Assembly (NCBI GenBank): GCA_964020085.1
Contig: OZ026600.1
Coordinates: forward strand, 21,799,798-21,863,797
Origin: Micromussa lordhowensis
Lineage: Eukaryota; Cnidaria; Anthozoa; Scleractinia; Lobophylliidae
Direction of reading: 5' to 3'
Length of the DNA: 64,000 nt
Shown here piece after piece: positions 23,401 through 35,000 of this stretch (its first letter is position 1; each line of letters opens with the position of its first letter). The translations under genes were made by a program, and so were the position numbers. The notes beneath the pieces were generated by a model. It did not search any database and was not told the origin of the DNA. It saw nothing but the letters and a program-made list of their open reading frames with translations.

Positions 23401-26400
23401 CACACCAGTAGTCATACGAGTCGTCCCACTCGTCAAAGTGAACTAGGAAGTGGTTGCCAATCACATTTGTTACCGTGGCAACACAGATCAGATCCGGGTT
23501 CATTCTATCCACTGCCTCTAGCTTCATACCAGTTTTAAAACCATGCTTCGTAGGTGAAACCTGAGAAAAGCAAGGAAGAGATATTAATGAAGTCTTCAGA
23601 TCACCTGCGGTAGTTTTTTCGTCCTCAGAACAACTAATTTCACATAAGTTTCCAAAGTAAGAGACGAAAAAAATTAAAGAGCTTTCTGTTAAAGAGAAAC
23701 AGAGTGAGTTCTGAGGAACTGACATAATAACGCTTATTTAGATTTCAGTAGGAATGGAATCTGCCCTCAACCTCGATCCCAGCCTCTCCATTGCCTCGAC
23801 AAGGGAGACAAAAGAGAAAGCCTAGAAACGAGGTTGATTTGTACTGTACGTTAACAGCTCAACTTAAATACAGTGGAGCCTCGCTTTAACGAAGGGCCAA
23901 GGGACAGGCAAAATATGTTCGCTATAACGAGGTTTCGTTGTATCGAGGTTCTTTTCCATTTGTTTTACTATTACTGGCATGGGGTCAGGAAAATCGTTCG
24001 TCATACCGAGGACTTCGTTATATAGAGGTTCGTTTAATCGAGGTTCCACTGTAAGTGCGGTAAACTTTTAGGAACAATTTATTCACTTACTGGCTTGAAC
24101 AGGTCTTCTGGTGCGGCTTTAGCATCGCACACCTTCAAGTACTTGTCCCAGTTGAACTCTGAAAATGACATACCTTAAAACAAAAGAAAACAGGACTGAA
24201 ATAAGTAATCGGCCACCAGTACTAACTGTCGTGATGAGTTGGCCATATCCTATACAGAATTGCGTATGTCGTTTCTAAGACTCTATCGCTGCCCAGAACA
24301 ACGCCAGACAGACTTGTAACCACTCTTCCATTCACTCGTTTTCGTTTGATGAGAGTTGGAAACCAGTGAAACAGGGCCGGTGAAGACCCTTGGGGCGGTT
24401 GATTCATTCCCAGTCTCTCTTCGACTGAGAACTAATCACGGTATATGTAAACGACAGACTGTTGTAGTATCGGAAAAAAGAAGACACCAAAGACACAAAA
24501 TTGTGCTCTTCTCTTACTTCTTGGCGGATGAAGTTTCTGGTCATTCCTTTCACACCATCCCACGTGGAATATAAAAGGTGAATCAGCACTGGTCCAGAAG
24601 TCATAACTCTCCGACCAGCCATCAAAGTGAAGTCTCAAACGCGTTCCTTTCACTCTGACTATGGTACAGACACAAATGTATGAAGGATGCTTCGGGTCAA
24701 TGGCCTCCAGTTTCATGTCCTTCTGAAATCCACACGTTGATTTGCTTTCCAAATCAAGGAACGGGTTCTCCTACAATAACGAAAAGAAAAACAAAACAAA
24801 ACATCATATAATTTCTTTCGTACATTTCTTGAAGGTGCAACAAAAAAAGAAGATATAGAAGGCAGCGACGGAAAAAGGACATCAACTGTCTCTTATAAGT
24901 CCTGAGCTTATACAACTTCGTAAAGGGTTTTGGATGGGTTTACAAACGCAGGGGCTTATATCCGGCAGGTGTTATTAGCGGAATAAAAAAACTCTTCCGA
25001 AATGAGCTGCAGCAGTGTTGATCGCAATACGTTTTTCACATACTGGTTTTTTAATTGAGCTTTATAATAAATCGATTTCATTTCACATTAACTCAGAGGA
25101 GGGCTTATATCTGGGGAGGGGGTGGGGAGTTATTAGCCCATAACCCGAGGGGGCTTGTAAGCAGCAGTTTACGGTACTACACCACATACAAACCTGTTTA
25201 AACACGCTCACTGGAACAGCTTTCGAAGTACAAGCTGCTAAATAATCCTCCCATACAAACGGTTTGGTTGAATCATATGGAACTAGGAACAGAGAACAAC
25301 AAAACTGTAAGACCAAACAACAAGACAACACTGCAACGTTAAGGAAATAAAATTATTAGAACTCTCTTGAGGCCATCACATCCCGTCATGCTGGGAGAGT
25401 TAGATTGGGCATGAGCAAGCCAAGTGTTTGAAAAGTTCAAAACTATGACAAAATCCATTTTGTAAAATATCGAGACAGCACAACTACGCACACTGACACA
25501 GCGTATAATTTTCGCGTGAATGGTCACATACTAGGGTTCAAGGATGAAGCACGTTCACACGGATTTATGGGAACTCACTAAACAACTTAACAACCAATTG
25601 GAAAGTGTATCTACGGCAACAATAATTTGGGACGTCACGCAACGCTTTTCCCCAATCCGCGTGACAACCGAAATAACAACTGCGAAAATGCCAACCAATC
25701 AGACTGCGTGTTATAAAATGTTCCATCGACATAGAAGATATAGATCGATAGTTTTTGTTGGTAAGAATATCCATCACTCACCATCTTCACCCTTCATGAG
25801 ATCCGTTGCATTCAAAGAAGCCTTCTTGAATTTGAGCTTGTTTTTCATACGTTTTCTTTTCACTTTAAAAGTTCGGCGAGCTCCTAACATTTCTGGCTCA
25901 TTTTCTTGGGATGGCGATGTTTCCTGCAAAAGAGAATCAGAAACTAGTGTTTTTTTTTTGGTATCACAGACCACGATATACTTCAGTTGGGTAACTTTTT
26001 TACTTGGCCTATCTTGGGAAATAATCCTTCCCGTCCCGTCCCGTCCTCCCTCGCCCCTGCTCCATTGCTCCTTCCTTCCATTGTATGTGAAACTTCGCAA
26101 GGAAAGTTTTAGAGATCCAAATAATTTTTGGAAATTTTGTGTATTTCTTCTCTGAAATAATAATATTTATAATCCATAAAATATTTTCACTCGCGCGCTA
26201 TTGGTTTAAAGGTGTCACGTGACTGGATATGTCCTGGTTAGAACTGGGGAATATCCGAGTAATATTCCCCAATTATCAAAACTGTGCGTATTACGAAAAA
26301 TGTTTGAAGGATAATAAACACAATAGCCTCCATTTGATGCGAAAATAGGTCCAGGTATTTGTCCTTGGACATTGTCTGTTCCTCAAAGCTCTCGGTTTTC

Positions 26401-29400
26401 CTCGAGCTACGCTCTGGCAAATCTGTTCGCTTCTCGGATCAGATAATGTCCGCGGACAAATATCCGAGCATATTTCTGCACCAAATGGAGGCTATTGTTT
26501 ATATATTTATGTATGGCGTCGTCTTTGTCCGGTCTCACGCGAGATTTGACCAGATGTTAGAATTTACTGCGAAAAATCGCCACTGAGACGCTCTGTGCTC
26601 CTTACATGAGGTAAATCTGTATAAGGCGACTGTTCACGGTTCTTTGCTTTGTCTTTCTTCTTCCTTTTCACAATCTTGCCGTCCACTGTTTTAGCATGGC
26701 GGACGTATTCTCTTCCTTTATTTCTCCTTCCAGTGTAGACACCAACGCACGACAAACTACAGAATCTGCCAGAGGCGGAAAATTCATGAGGCAGGCCGTA
26801 CTTGCCGCAGACCTCACAACACAGTATACCACTGGTGTCGGGAGACGCTGTTGACGGCTCGGTGCTGTTTCTGGAAATTGCTGTTCAAAAAAAAAAAAAA
26901 CACGAAAATGTGAGCTTTTTATTAGTCTAGTCGTAATATGACAAGGGTTGGTCGGAGCGCTTTTCTAAATGATATCGAAATAAATAGAGGATATTACACA
27001 GCGGCCCGAAGATATGAATGTTATTTTCGAGTGGTAAAGACCACGAGCGTAGCAAGCCTCCTTGCAAATTTGGTATTGACGTCACCAATATCCTCACTAG
27101 TCAGAATATAGAAAATACGCTAACTCGGGTCCCGGATGAAGTTTCATGTGAATTTTACCAGTGATGTATCTTCCAGTAGAACACTTTTGTCTACATGCTA
27201 AGGAAAGCCAGTGACTGTGCGCACATATGTAGGTCCACTTAATTAACAGTAATTCGCTTGATTTGCCTTTGCCGGATAGATAACGAAAATTTAAAATCAA
27301 TAGCTATTCTTTCAAAGGAAAAACGTTTCTTTATTTTGTCACCTTTACTTTTCTTTCCTTTCTTGTTGTTTTCTCTGTCATCAGTGCTAGTTTTGCCATG
27401 CTGCTGTGTTGGTGTGCTCCATTCGTATTCTCCTTTATCTGTTTCCACCGTGCTGATGATTTCCAGAGTTCCAAACTCGGTCAGTTTGAACTTAAGATTG
27501 CTGCCTATCAACACAACCCACACAAATAATCATATCAGCTAAACCCTGCAATAAGACCAACTCGTCTCCTGGGCCCTGCCTCAGGCTGGTGTTTAAAAGG
27601 ACGCTAACTCTCTTTGTCACGCAACGCCGGGAGTCCCTGCCGACATTGTGTGACGGAAAGACTAAATCGTGGCGTGATTTCATTACAGGAGACAGGTGCA
27701 TTACCTGGTAAAGTCGCAATTCCATCTTTCCAGTCTAAAGCTCCAAATGGATCGTCGCCATCATCTGCAGTTTTCTTTTCAGTGGTTGTCTTCTTCACGT
27801 CGTTACTGCTGTCAGTGGTCACTGGCTGCTTTATAACAGCACTAACAAGTTCCGTAGGGTTTGTCCATGAAGCCGTCCTTTCCTCACTGGCACCAGAAGT
27901 AGTCATAGTTGGTGGAGAGGAACTGCTTACTTCCGGGAAAGGCTCAGATCTTATGACCAAATTTTCTATGTGAAAAGAATTTTAAGAGTCGTAAATTCGA
28001 CTTTAATTCTTGCCTGTAAAATCCTATGTGATCTAGATATTAGCTTTGATAATTGGTGAAAGCGATGTGATGTACAGCTGACGTGTGGTAACCCATTACA
28101 GCAGAGCTTGTGAACTCGTAACTTACTGTCCAGACGTTCCGTAGCTGAAATTAATTTGTCTGCTTCTAAATGGAAACACAGCAAGCAAAAAGCAGTGCCA
28201 AACCTAGCCTCCGAGGTCAAGATTTTGCTTCCTTCTCGGACCTGAAACAGCTCGAGAGACTCCCGAGTCGCGGGACCATAAGTAGGAGAATAGGGAGAGT
28301 AATGTGCTTGTGCTCGGCCCATGCTCCTCTAGGCTTGCATCTGGCGTGAATCAAGTACACAGTCGCTTGAGATCATTCTCGTAAGCGACCAGCTCTAGTT
28401 ACGACCACCTTCGTGAAATTCCGTTTGAATTGTAACTTAAAATTTTAAATGAAAAGCTCTCATAAGCGACCGCTTCCGTAAGCGACCGCGACTACTTTTG
28501 GGATTACACAACTGGACTTTTCTTTGTTTTTAAGCTCTTGTAAGCAACCACTCAGAGTCTTTTACATATAAATCAACACTTAAATGAAACTGCACATTGC
28601 GCGAATGGTTCGTTGATAAAGATCTTGCACAGTGTAGTAGTTTAGCCGGGTCTATATCAAATATAACGACACTCATTGAACACTAATTTATTTTGGGTTT
28701 TTTTCATGGATTATTGATGAGTTTCTGAAGCTCTCGTAAGCGAACACCCTCTATTGTTTTAGCATGCGGTCGCTTACGAGAACTCGTTCTTGTAACCGAC
28801 CAGCTTTAGTTACGAACACTTTTCGAAATTCCGAGGTGGTTGCTTACAAGAGCTTCGACTGTATCGAGTTTCTTTCATCATTTCTCAAATACCGTAAAGG
28901 ATACCTCTTTTTATCACTGAACATGCCATACCATTGGAGTATCGATCCTGTTCTCTGTGTTTCGTCTCTTCGTCATTTTCAGTTTTCGGTTTCTTCGCGG
29001 GAGGTCCATAAGCCATTCCTATAAAGGAGTTACTATGCAAGTCTCCAATGGCATTGCTGCCATAAATCCACTGTTAAACAAAGAAAGGAATGAACACAGT
29101 TAGTGATGATTGTTGCTTCAGATTCATTGAATTTGTACACTTGCAGAACGCACTGGAAAATCGTAAAAGATAGTGCCTTTTTATCGATGGCTGAAAATTT
29201 AGCTCTATCAATAGCTATAAAAATGTTCTTGAAAAAAAATACAATGTCTAACATGATATTAAGATATTTTTGAGTCCCGCTGTGTTTTGCCAAGCCCGAA
29301 TTAGAGTTTATACATCGTTACAAACCAAATTGTTGCTACTCTCTCAAATTAGCATCTACAACCGGGGGATGCTCCGTGAATTTGTGGGTGGTGGTGAGCT

Positions 29401-32039
29401 GCAGGGAATCTCAAATTCTTACCCTATACTAGACCATCATGTTTAGCTACGTGTTACAACCCTATTCTACTAGACAACAACGATCCCTACCCTAACTCAG
29501 ACATGCCATTTACCGGCAACCCTGTCACTACAGTCGCAGTCAGTTGCTCTTAAAGGTACAGTTTCTAACTCGTTTCTAATGCACTGATAAGGTTCAGTGT
29601 AGCTAATTGCTTTTCTGTTTACATGAAGGCAAGATGTCCTGGAAATCCCTTTTCATCATTTCGATATCGCGGGAAAAAGAACTAAATGCGTGAATACATA
29701 AACAAGGCTACGTTAACGAAATCATGAAAAGACTAAAGGATCCGAGAAGAACTACAACGAGGGTCGGGGGGGAGGGGAGGGAGGTGAACCTGAATAACAC
29801 TCTGGTTAGCCTAAAGAGCACTCAGGCTAAATAACGCTCAGGTTAGCCTGTTTATGCCTAGTTCTGAATGATTTATTATTTATTTTTTATTTCTCTCTGT
29901 TTATTTATTAATTTATTTTTAGCTCTCTATAGTGGTAATGTTTTAGACCTACAGTGACCAGGTTAAGGCACTTGGCGCCGGACGTGGAATATTAAAATGC
30001 TGTTTTCTTTTTATTTTTGAAGTATTTTTTTGTGGGATACTGAAAGCCACTTGGGTTTGCGATACTAACAAAGCGAAACTATTAAGTAAAAGGAAACCGC
30101 CGAGTCTCAAGTCACTTTTACTATCTTAAATTGTACTTCTACTATAAAGCATAGTTTAATCTTTTCCTTTCCCCTTCTTTTGCCAATGTCCTGTTTTGAA
30201 CTGAAGCTGAAACTGTACGCCCTATCTGGAAGCTTCACAGATGACTACTAGTACTAGCACTGAAAGCGGAAATCATTTTACGAAAAGTAACAAAAATAAA
30301 AATTTGGCCTTCCTCATTTTGTTCAGAACATCATCTGGAAAACGAAAAAAAAACAAAAACGATTTTGAAAATCATACTTTTTTCCCGACAATTGTGAATT
30401 TCTGTAAAATTAAGCCTTCAAGAGTATCGAGTGAGTACAGACATGAATTGCGTGACGAAAGATATAAATTTTCAGAAATAACAACAGCTTGGATGTCTGT
30501 GGGCAAAACTGACCTTTAAAGCGTGTAAATAAAACGTAAGTTCAGCTTGCAGATAAAATCATCTTGAACCGGCCACTCGAATATCCATCATGTTCAGATA
30601 AGCCTGAGCAAGAGGACATTTTATAGAAGCATTTCTGGATCTTGATCAAATACGAGTTCCTTCATGTTTTTATAAAAACCTTTTGACTATCTGTCGCCTA
30701 TCTGACGGACCTCAAAAAAGGATTACAAAAAAAATAATTTACCTATTTTTTTTCCGTAGGCTTTTTGTTTTGCTGTATCTCCCTGTTTTAATTATTCTAG
30801 CACGAAAACGGAATATATCAATTAACGTGACAGGCGACATTAATTTTAATTTTTCACCCGAAGAAAAACATCAGAATTATCTTACTGGGGGATAAAAACA
30901 CAGTTTCCTTCAGTGAAAAAAGTGATTTTAGTAATTATTAACGCACTCCAAATGAATATCGATTCCAGACACGATATTTTTAACGAGCGACCAGAACTCT
31001 AAGGCTGAAGATGATCGATAGGTTGTTTAAACAACCGCTTGAATTCTAAAGCATGTAGCTGTAGGAAATTGAAATAAAAAAGGCCGTTTTGGTTAATTGG
31101 ACATAGACCGAGAGAGAAGGCGGTGTCCGTAATCCGCTTTCTAAATCAGTGACAGACTGATTGCAAGTTCCTGAAATTATATTATGACGTAAATTACGGA
31201 CTTTGAACAATTCACCCGTTGGCATGATCATACGAAAAAGAAAATAAATGACAGCCGAGAACGCTTTCAAAGAAACTGCCATAACGCGCGACCCCTGAAA
31301 CAAGAGGTCGACATCTTTTGTGCTTGTCATGAGCATCTCAGTGTGAAGTATGAAAACAAATCCGCTTTCGAGAAGAAACAGAAAAGCACTGGTGGTGTTA
31401 CTTTCGAATTTGTAGAAAGATCGAAACGTGCTATGAAAACTGAAAAGAAAAACAATCTTTTTGACTTTCCACATTCAGCGATGGTCAAAGACGCAAAACA
31501 AACAAAAGTAGCTAAGATGTTATGAAATCAATTCATAAATTAAAAGCTATTTTTGGAGCCAACCGCGAGGTAGAACGTATTTGTAACAGGAAAATCGAAA
31601 AAAGCTTAGTCATTTCAGTCTCAAACAAAAACGTAACGAGATCCATCGAGACGTTAACGTAAATTTCCAACGGAGCAAAGAGCTTTTAAGCGATTAAAAT
31701 AGCGACTTCCGTCGATGCTTTGCCGACTACACGCTTGAACTGTTTCAATGTTTGAATATTCAATAACCTTTGGGTTCACTCAGTTTCGTTTCTGAAAAAC
31801 GGCCTTTTGTACGTCAAATAGCTCGTTGAAATACGAATTGTGTGCTGATAAAGGATTGTTAAGATTTTCTCCAGTTGTTGTCCGAAGCTGAAATGTTTCT
31901 TGCGAAGTTTTAATACGGAAAAAACCGAAATGGTTGCGTTGCGGTGCGTGAAATACTTGACCTCGTTTCCATGCGAAGACTTGTTTTGCTTCTTTGGTTC
32001 TTCAATTCCATTGTGCTTTGTTTTATCTTCTGTGGACAT
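17430..32039 (-). CDS. L3MBTL: L3MBTL-type chromatin reader (FCS finger, 3 MBT repeats, 2 CCHHC fingers, SAM), 19 coding exons
   Basis: Coding exons in transcript order: 32039-31962, 29070-28932, 28144-28127 (18 nt), 27965-27705, 27504-27343, 26880-26606, 25923-25782, 25282-25194, 24770-24518, 24158-24091, 23560-23329, 22787-22705, 22301-22076, 21479-21243, 20563-20470, 19776-19636, 18783-18737, 18128-17908, 17540-17430. They total 2,877 nt (958 residues) with all phases matching. Residues near 160-185 contain ALDWKDGIATLPGSNLKFKL, typical of the vertebrate L3MBTL1/3/4 N-terminus. An FCS zinc finger follows (C241, C244, C260, C264), then MBT repeats at about 362-472, 474-573 and 577-676. The second MBT keeps the methyl-lysine cage pattern (AVDRMNP, then HFDEWDDSYDYW). 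Two CCHHC fingers start at C686 and C766, and a SAM domain closes the protein (about 893-958). Family members bind mono- and dimethyl-lysine on histones and compact or repress chromatin. The first two exons and the microexon are the least certain. A 5' UTR exon join is suggested by TTTATTTTAG just upstream, with the exon starting at 32,069; the true first exon was not found. The 2.9-kb intron at 29,071-31,961 shows nothing recognisable. Confidence 0.85.
19169..19312. repeat. palindromic repeat in an L3MBTL intron
   Basis: The arms TTATTAACCGAGAGTGAGG.. and its complement ending ..GAGGTTAATAAGT are about 70 bp each with a very short centre near 19,240. GAGGTC and CGAGG motifs recur on both arms. 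It is non-coding. Sequence of the same style (TTACTAACCGAG..) recurs near 39.5 kb, which suggests a dispersed family. Confidence 0.5.
23871..24051. mobile_element. 181-bp pogo/Tc1-like MITE with TA duplication
   Basis: The ends are CAGTGGAGCCTCG and CGAGGTTCCACTG, flanked on both sides by TA. Terminal CAGTG and a TA target are characteristic of pogo/Tigger-type elements of the Tc1/mariner superfamily. It has no transposase. The element starts 40 bases beyond the donor site of the exon ending at 24,091. Confidence 0.7.
26313..26502. repeat. fold-back element in an L3MBTL intron
   Basis: Arms beginning ATAAACACAATAGCCTCCAT and ending ATGGAGGCTATTGTTTAT are inverted repeats of about 70 bp with internal differences (GTCCTTGGACATTG against AATGTCCGCGGAC). 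It is non-coding and lies about 100 bases from the FCS-finger exon. Confidence 0.5.
28127..28144 (-). CDS. L3MBTL: inferred 18-nt microexon of the L3MBTL-type gene
   Basis: On the minus strand TTAATTTCAG precedes, and GTAAGTTA follows, the 18 bases CTACGGAACGTCTGGACA. The upstream exon (ending 28,932) leaves one base and the downstream exon (starting 27,965) needs one base. Inserting these 18 nt keeps the frame and gives ..RYSNATERLDKNLV... Skipping it also keeps frame, so it could be an alternative cassette. Inferred from splice consensus and phase only. Confidence 0.5.
28360..28861. mobile_element. pogo-like MITE filling an L3MBTL intron
   Basis: The ends are CAGTCGCTTGAGATC and TACAAGAGCTTCGACTG, the right one followed by TA. 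Subterminal copies of CTCGTAAGCGACC and GGTCGCTTACGAG recur in both orientations. It occupies about 500 of the 787 bases between the exon ending at 28,932 and the microexon at 28,144. No transposase is present. The ends match the CAGT..ACTG pattern of Tc1/mariner-pogo elements. Confidence 0.65.
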
Positions 32040-32069
32040 GTCGCCAGTTTCTGCTCCTTGGAATCTCGC

Positions 32070-35000
32070 CTAAAATAAAGGGAATCAACAGCAAGCGAGT
32101 TAGTACGATGTTAATCTCCTTGAAAAACAAACAAGCGCGTAAAAAGAAAAGGTCTCGATGAAAACTAAACTGCCGGCCAATCTAGAACTGTGTGCTAATA
32201 TAGAAAACACAACCCACTTTTCAATTCGCCGAAAAAAAATCGAAATTTCAAACTCGAGGACACGAAACGGGAAGAAAATTTAACACCGCTTAACGTTCAT
32301 CAAGAGTTTTAAACGTTGTCGAGAGAACTAGCAAGAAAAACTGGAGTTAAGAACTTTACCGTTGTGCAAGGCCGCTCCACGCAGAAATGCAAAAAAATTG
32401 TTCATCCGATACGTACGATGTGTCAATCATTTACCAGCGAACAAAAAACACACGTGATTAAAGCTATTGTTATGCAAAATGCCTGGAATCTTCCAAACGC
32501 TGGAGCAATTATTTGAATAATGGTTGAATTTAAATCAAAATAAAATATAGTGAAATACCTGCTCTGATGGGCCTTTCAGCTTATTCCGAAGAGATGAGAA
32601 AGCGAAAATGTGCTTATGACGCAACTGGACTTTTCCAATTTCTCGTGGGTTCAAAACGGGAAGTTGAGCTGGAAATTTAATCTGGGCGACGATTATTCAG
32701 ATTAAAACAAAACCGCAAAGAAAATAATTTGCAACATTGGACAGAAGATGATGAAACACTAATCATTCCGCCCTTAACTGCTTAGCTTCTTTTTTTCTTT
32801 TTCTTGATGAAACTGGGTTTTTAAATTGCAGCTTCAAACGTACGGGGCGAAAAAAGTTATCCCTGATGAAAACCCATTGTATTTCGGATTAACGCCATTG
32901 CTCAATTGTTTTCCTTTTTTTAGCTAGGGCCTCGAAAAAGAAGAATTTTAATTACTCTAGCCTGTCGTTGAACTTTTGACATTGAAAAACGACTTCGTTT
33001 TCAGGGAAAAACTTCAGTGTTAATTCAAGTTTACATTGGTTGGGCAGGTAACAAAAAAAGTTTTTCTAAGCTGAATTACGTCTTCCAAAGAAAGTCTATC
33101 AGTGCGAAAAATAAACACCAAAATACCTCCCGCGGCAAAAATCTCGCCGCTAGCTAGCAGAGCCTACTGAGCGTTGAAATGATTATAATTTGTTTTCATT
33201 CTCGAGACTTTACTTGAGATTATTTTTGTAAGTGGAGTGGATAGCGGTTTTAACTGCGAAAGACAGTTGACTGTCGCCAGGTAAACATGATCCATTGAAG
33301 GCTTTTCTCGCTAAATATATGACCTCAGTAAATACGGATAAAACTTTCAAAAGAATTTCAAGCCTTCAATATGCACGATTAGGTCAACCGAAAAGACGAT
33401 TCGTTTTCGTTCCTCATGAAAAGATCTCAAAAGTTTAAAATCGTCCTACTTGATGGTTTCTACTTGAAATTGAAGGACGACAAAAACATTACATATACTA
33501 AAGCGAAAACACGTATTAAAGCGGTTAGGGTTATGCCAGAACTCGAAGAGCTAGAACGAAATGTTCAGTGACAAGAAAAAGTTCCGTAGAATATTCAAAT
33601 TTGACCGTCTGCCGTAAATATACAAACTATTTCATATGTCTTCAGTTCACGTGTATTCGCATGATTTTGATCGATCAATGTCGTTTGTGTTATTTGACCA
33701 CATTAAGTCAGCTTCACCCAGGGAAACTGGAAGCAAAGCGAAGAATGTAGCCTGGTATAAAAGCGCTCGGGGGCTTCAGCGCTGAACCAGTAATGAATTT
33801 TAAATTAAAAACAGTATAGTGACTCAATGAACGAAGAACAAAAATGCCACGATTCCTGATGGATCAATTGTTTTACAGATATTAAATCGTTTCTGAGCCG
33901 GTTTCCAATATTACCAAAATATGTCGCGAGCCTTCCTTGTTTCTGATATCTCGCTTCCTTTTCGTAACGGTTTTGATTGATGGTATTGAAAGAACAAGGG
34001 AAACGGTAACAACATTGCCAGTTTTATAACAAATAATCTTTATTACCCAGGCGAGTTTTTCTTCTCCATTTCTTTAATAAAGACATTTAATGGCGTTACG
34101 GAGGTTTTCGGGATCAGTCCGCGCGGAGAACGAACACCTTCTCATGTAAGACTGAGATAAGAAAAACAAGTTAATCTCTCGGATAAATTCGAATAGTTGG
34201 TCTGTCACAACCTTGACACTGCTAGCGCAATATATTAATATTCGTGAATTCAAGTTTCACCTTCACCTAACTACTTCGCGCCAAGTGGCGCATGAGACCT
34301 CGAATTCAAGTTTACTCAAACGATATTACACAAGGTTACTCCCTTGCATGTATTCGCTAGATTTTTGTTTTGAGAGCCGGAAACTCCTAAAGGAGTAAAA
34401 CCCGCAAAAACATATGCATGTGCTTCCGAGCAATATTATTTCCCCAAATCAGTCTGTCTTTTAGCGCATCATTTGGGTGCGATTATATATTGTTATTGCG
34501 TATCAACGTGTGATATATTTATGAGATGCCAGTTGGTTTCTTTTCTTCGAATATTTTTGTTTCCCTCGTTTTATTCTATACTCGAAATAACTGACGAGAT
34601 ACGCAGTACCAAAAAGTCAACTCCCTCTTAGAACCATTCATTACAAATTCTGGTATGAAAAAAAAAAAATGAAAAAGAAACTTTCAGCAAGGTTTAGATC
34701 ATATCAAACTTTATTGCATTTACAATTCGGCCATTATCATGTGACTAAAAATCAATCACCAAGAATAAGTACTCAAGTTGTTCTGTAGCTTTATAACAAT
34801 TTATTATATAGTAAATCGGTGCGGGTGCCAATTTACTAGAGCTTCTATCAGCAGTCTGATTTAGTAAATTGGCTTTCTTTTTTCGCGTGATATTTTTCTG
34901 ATGTACCTATATATTAAAATGTCTGACGTCAGCGAATTTTTGTCCTCGAGCGAGAGCGTATTGTACGCACAGTTCTACCGTTAGAATCAGGCACCAAAAA

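Noticed and set aside
24880..25180. repeated GGGGCTTATA / GGGGCTTGTAAGCAGCAG motifs as a MITE
   Set aside because: The motifs recur but I could not find paired ends or a target duplication, so no element was delimited.
25544..26155. 203-residue plus-strand ORF
   Set aside because: It runs antisense across the L3MBTL exon at 25,782-25,923 and its translation has no domain-like composition; a shadow frame.
27967..28322. minus-strand ORF starting MGRAQAHYSPYSPTYG as an alternative L3MBTL start
   Set aside because: The N-terminus looks protein-like, and its frame does reach the microexon donor in the right phase, but it reads through the acceptor and has no upstream support. The exon at 28,932-29,070 plus the microexon gives a cleaner model. 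It remains possible as an alternative first exon.
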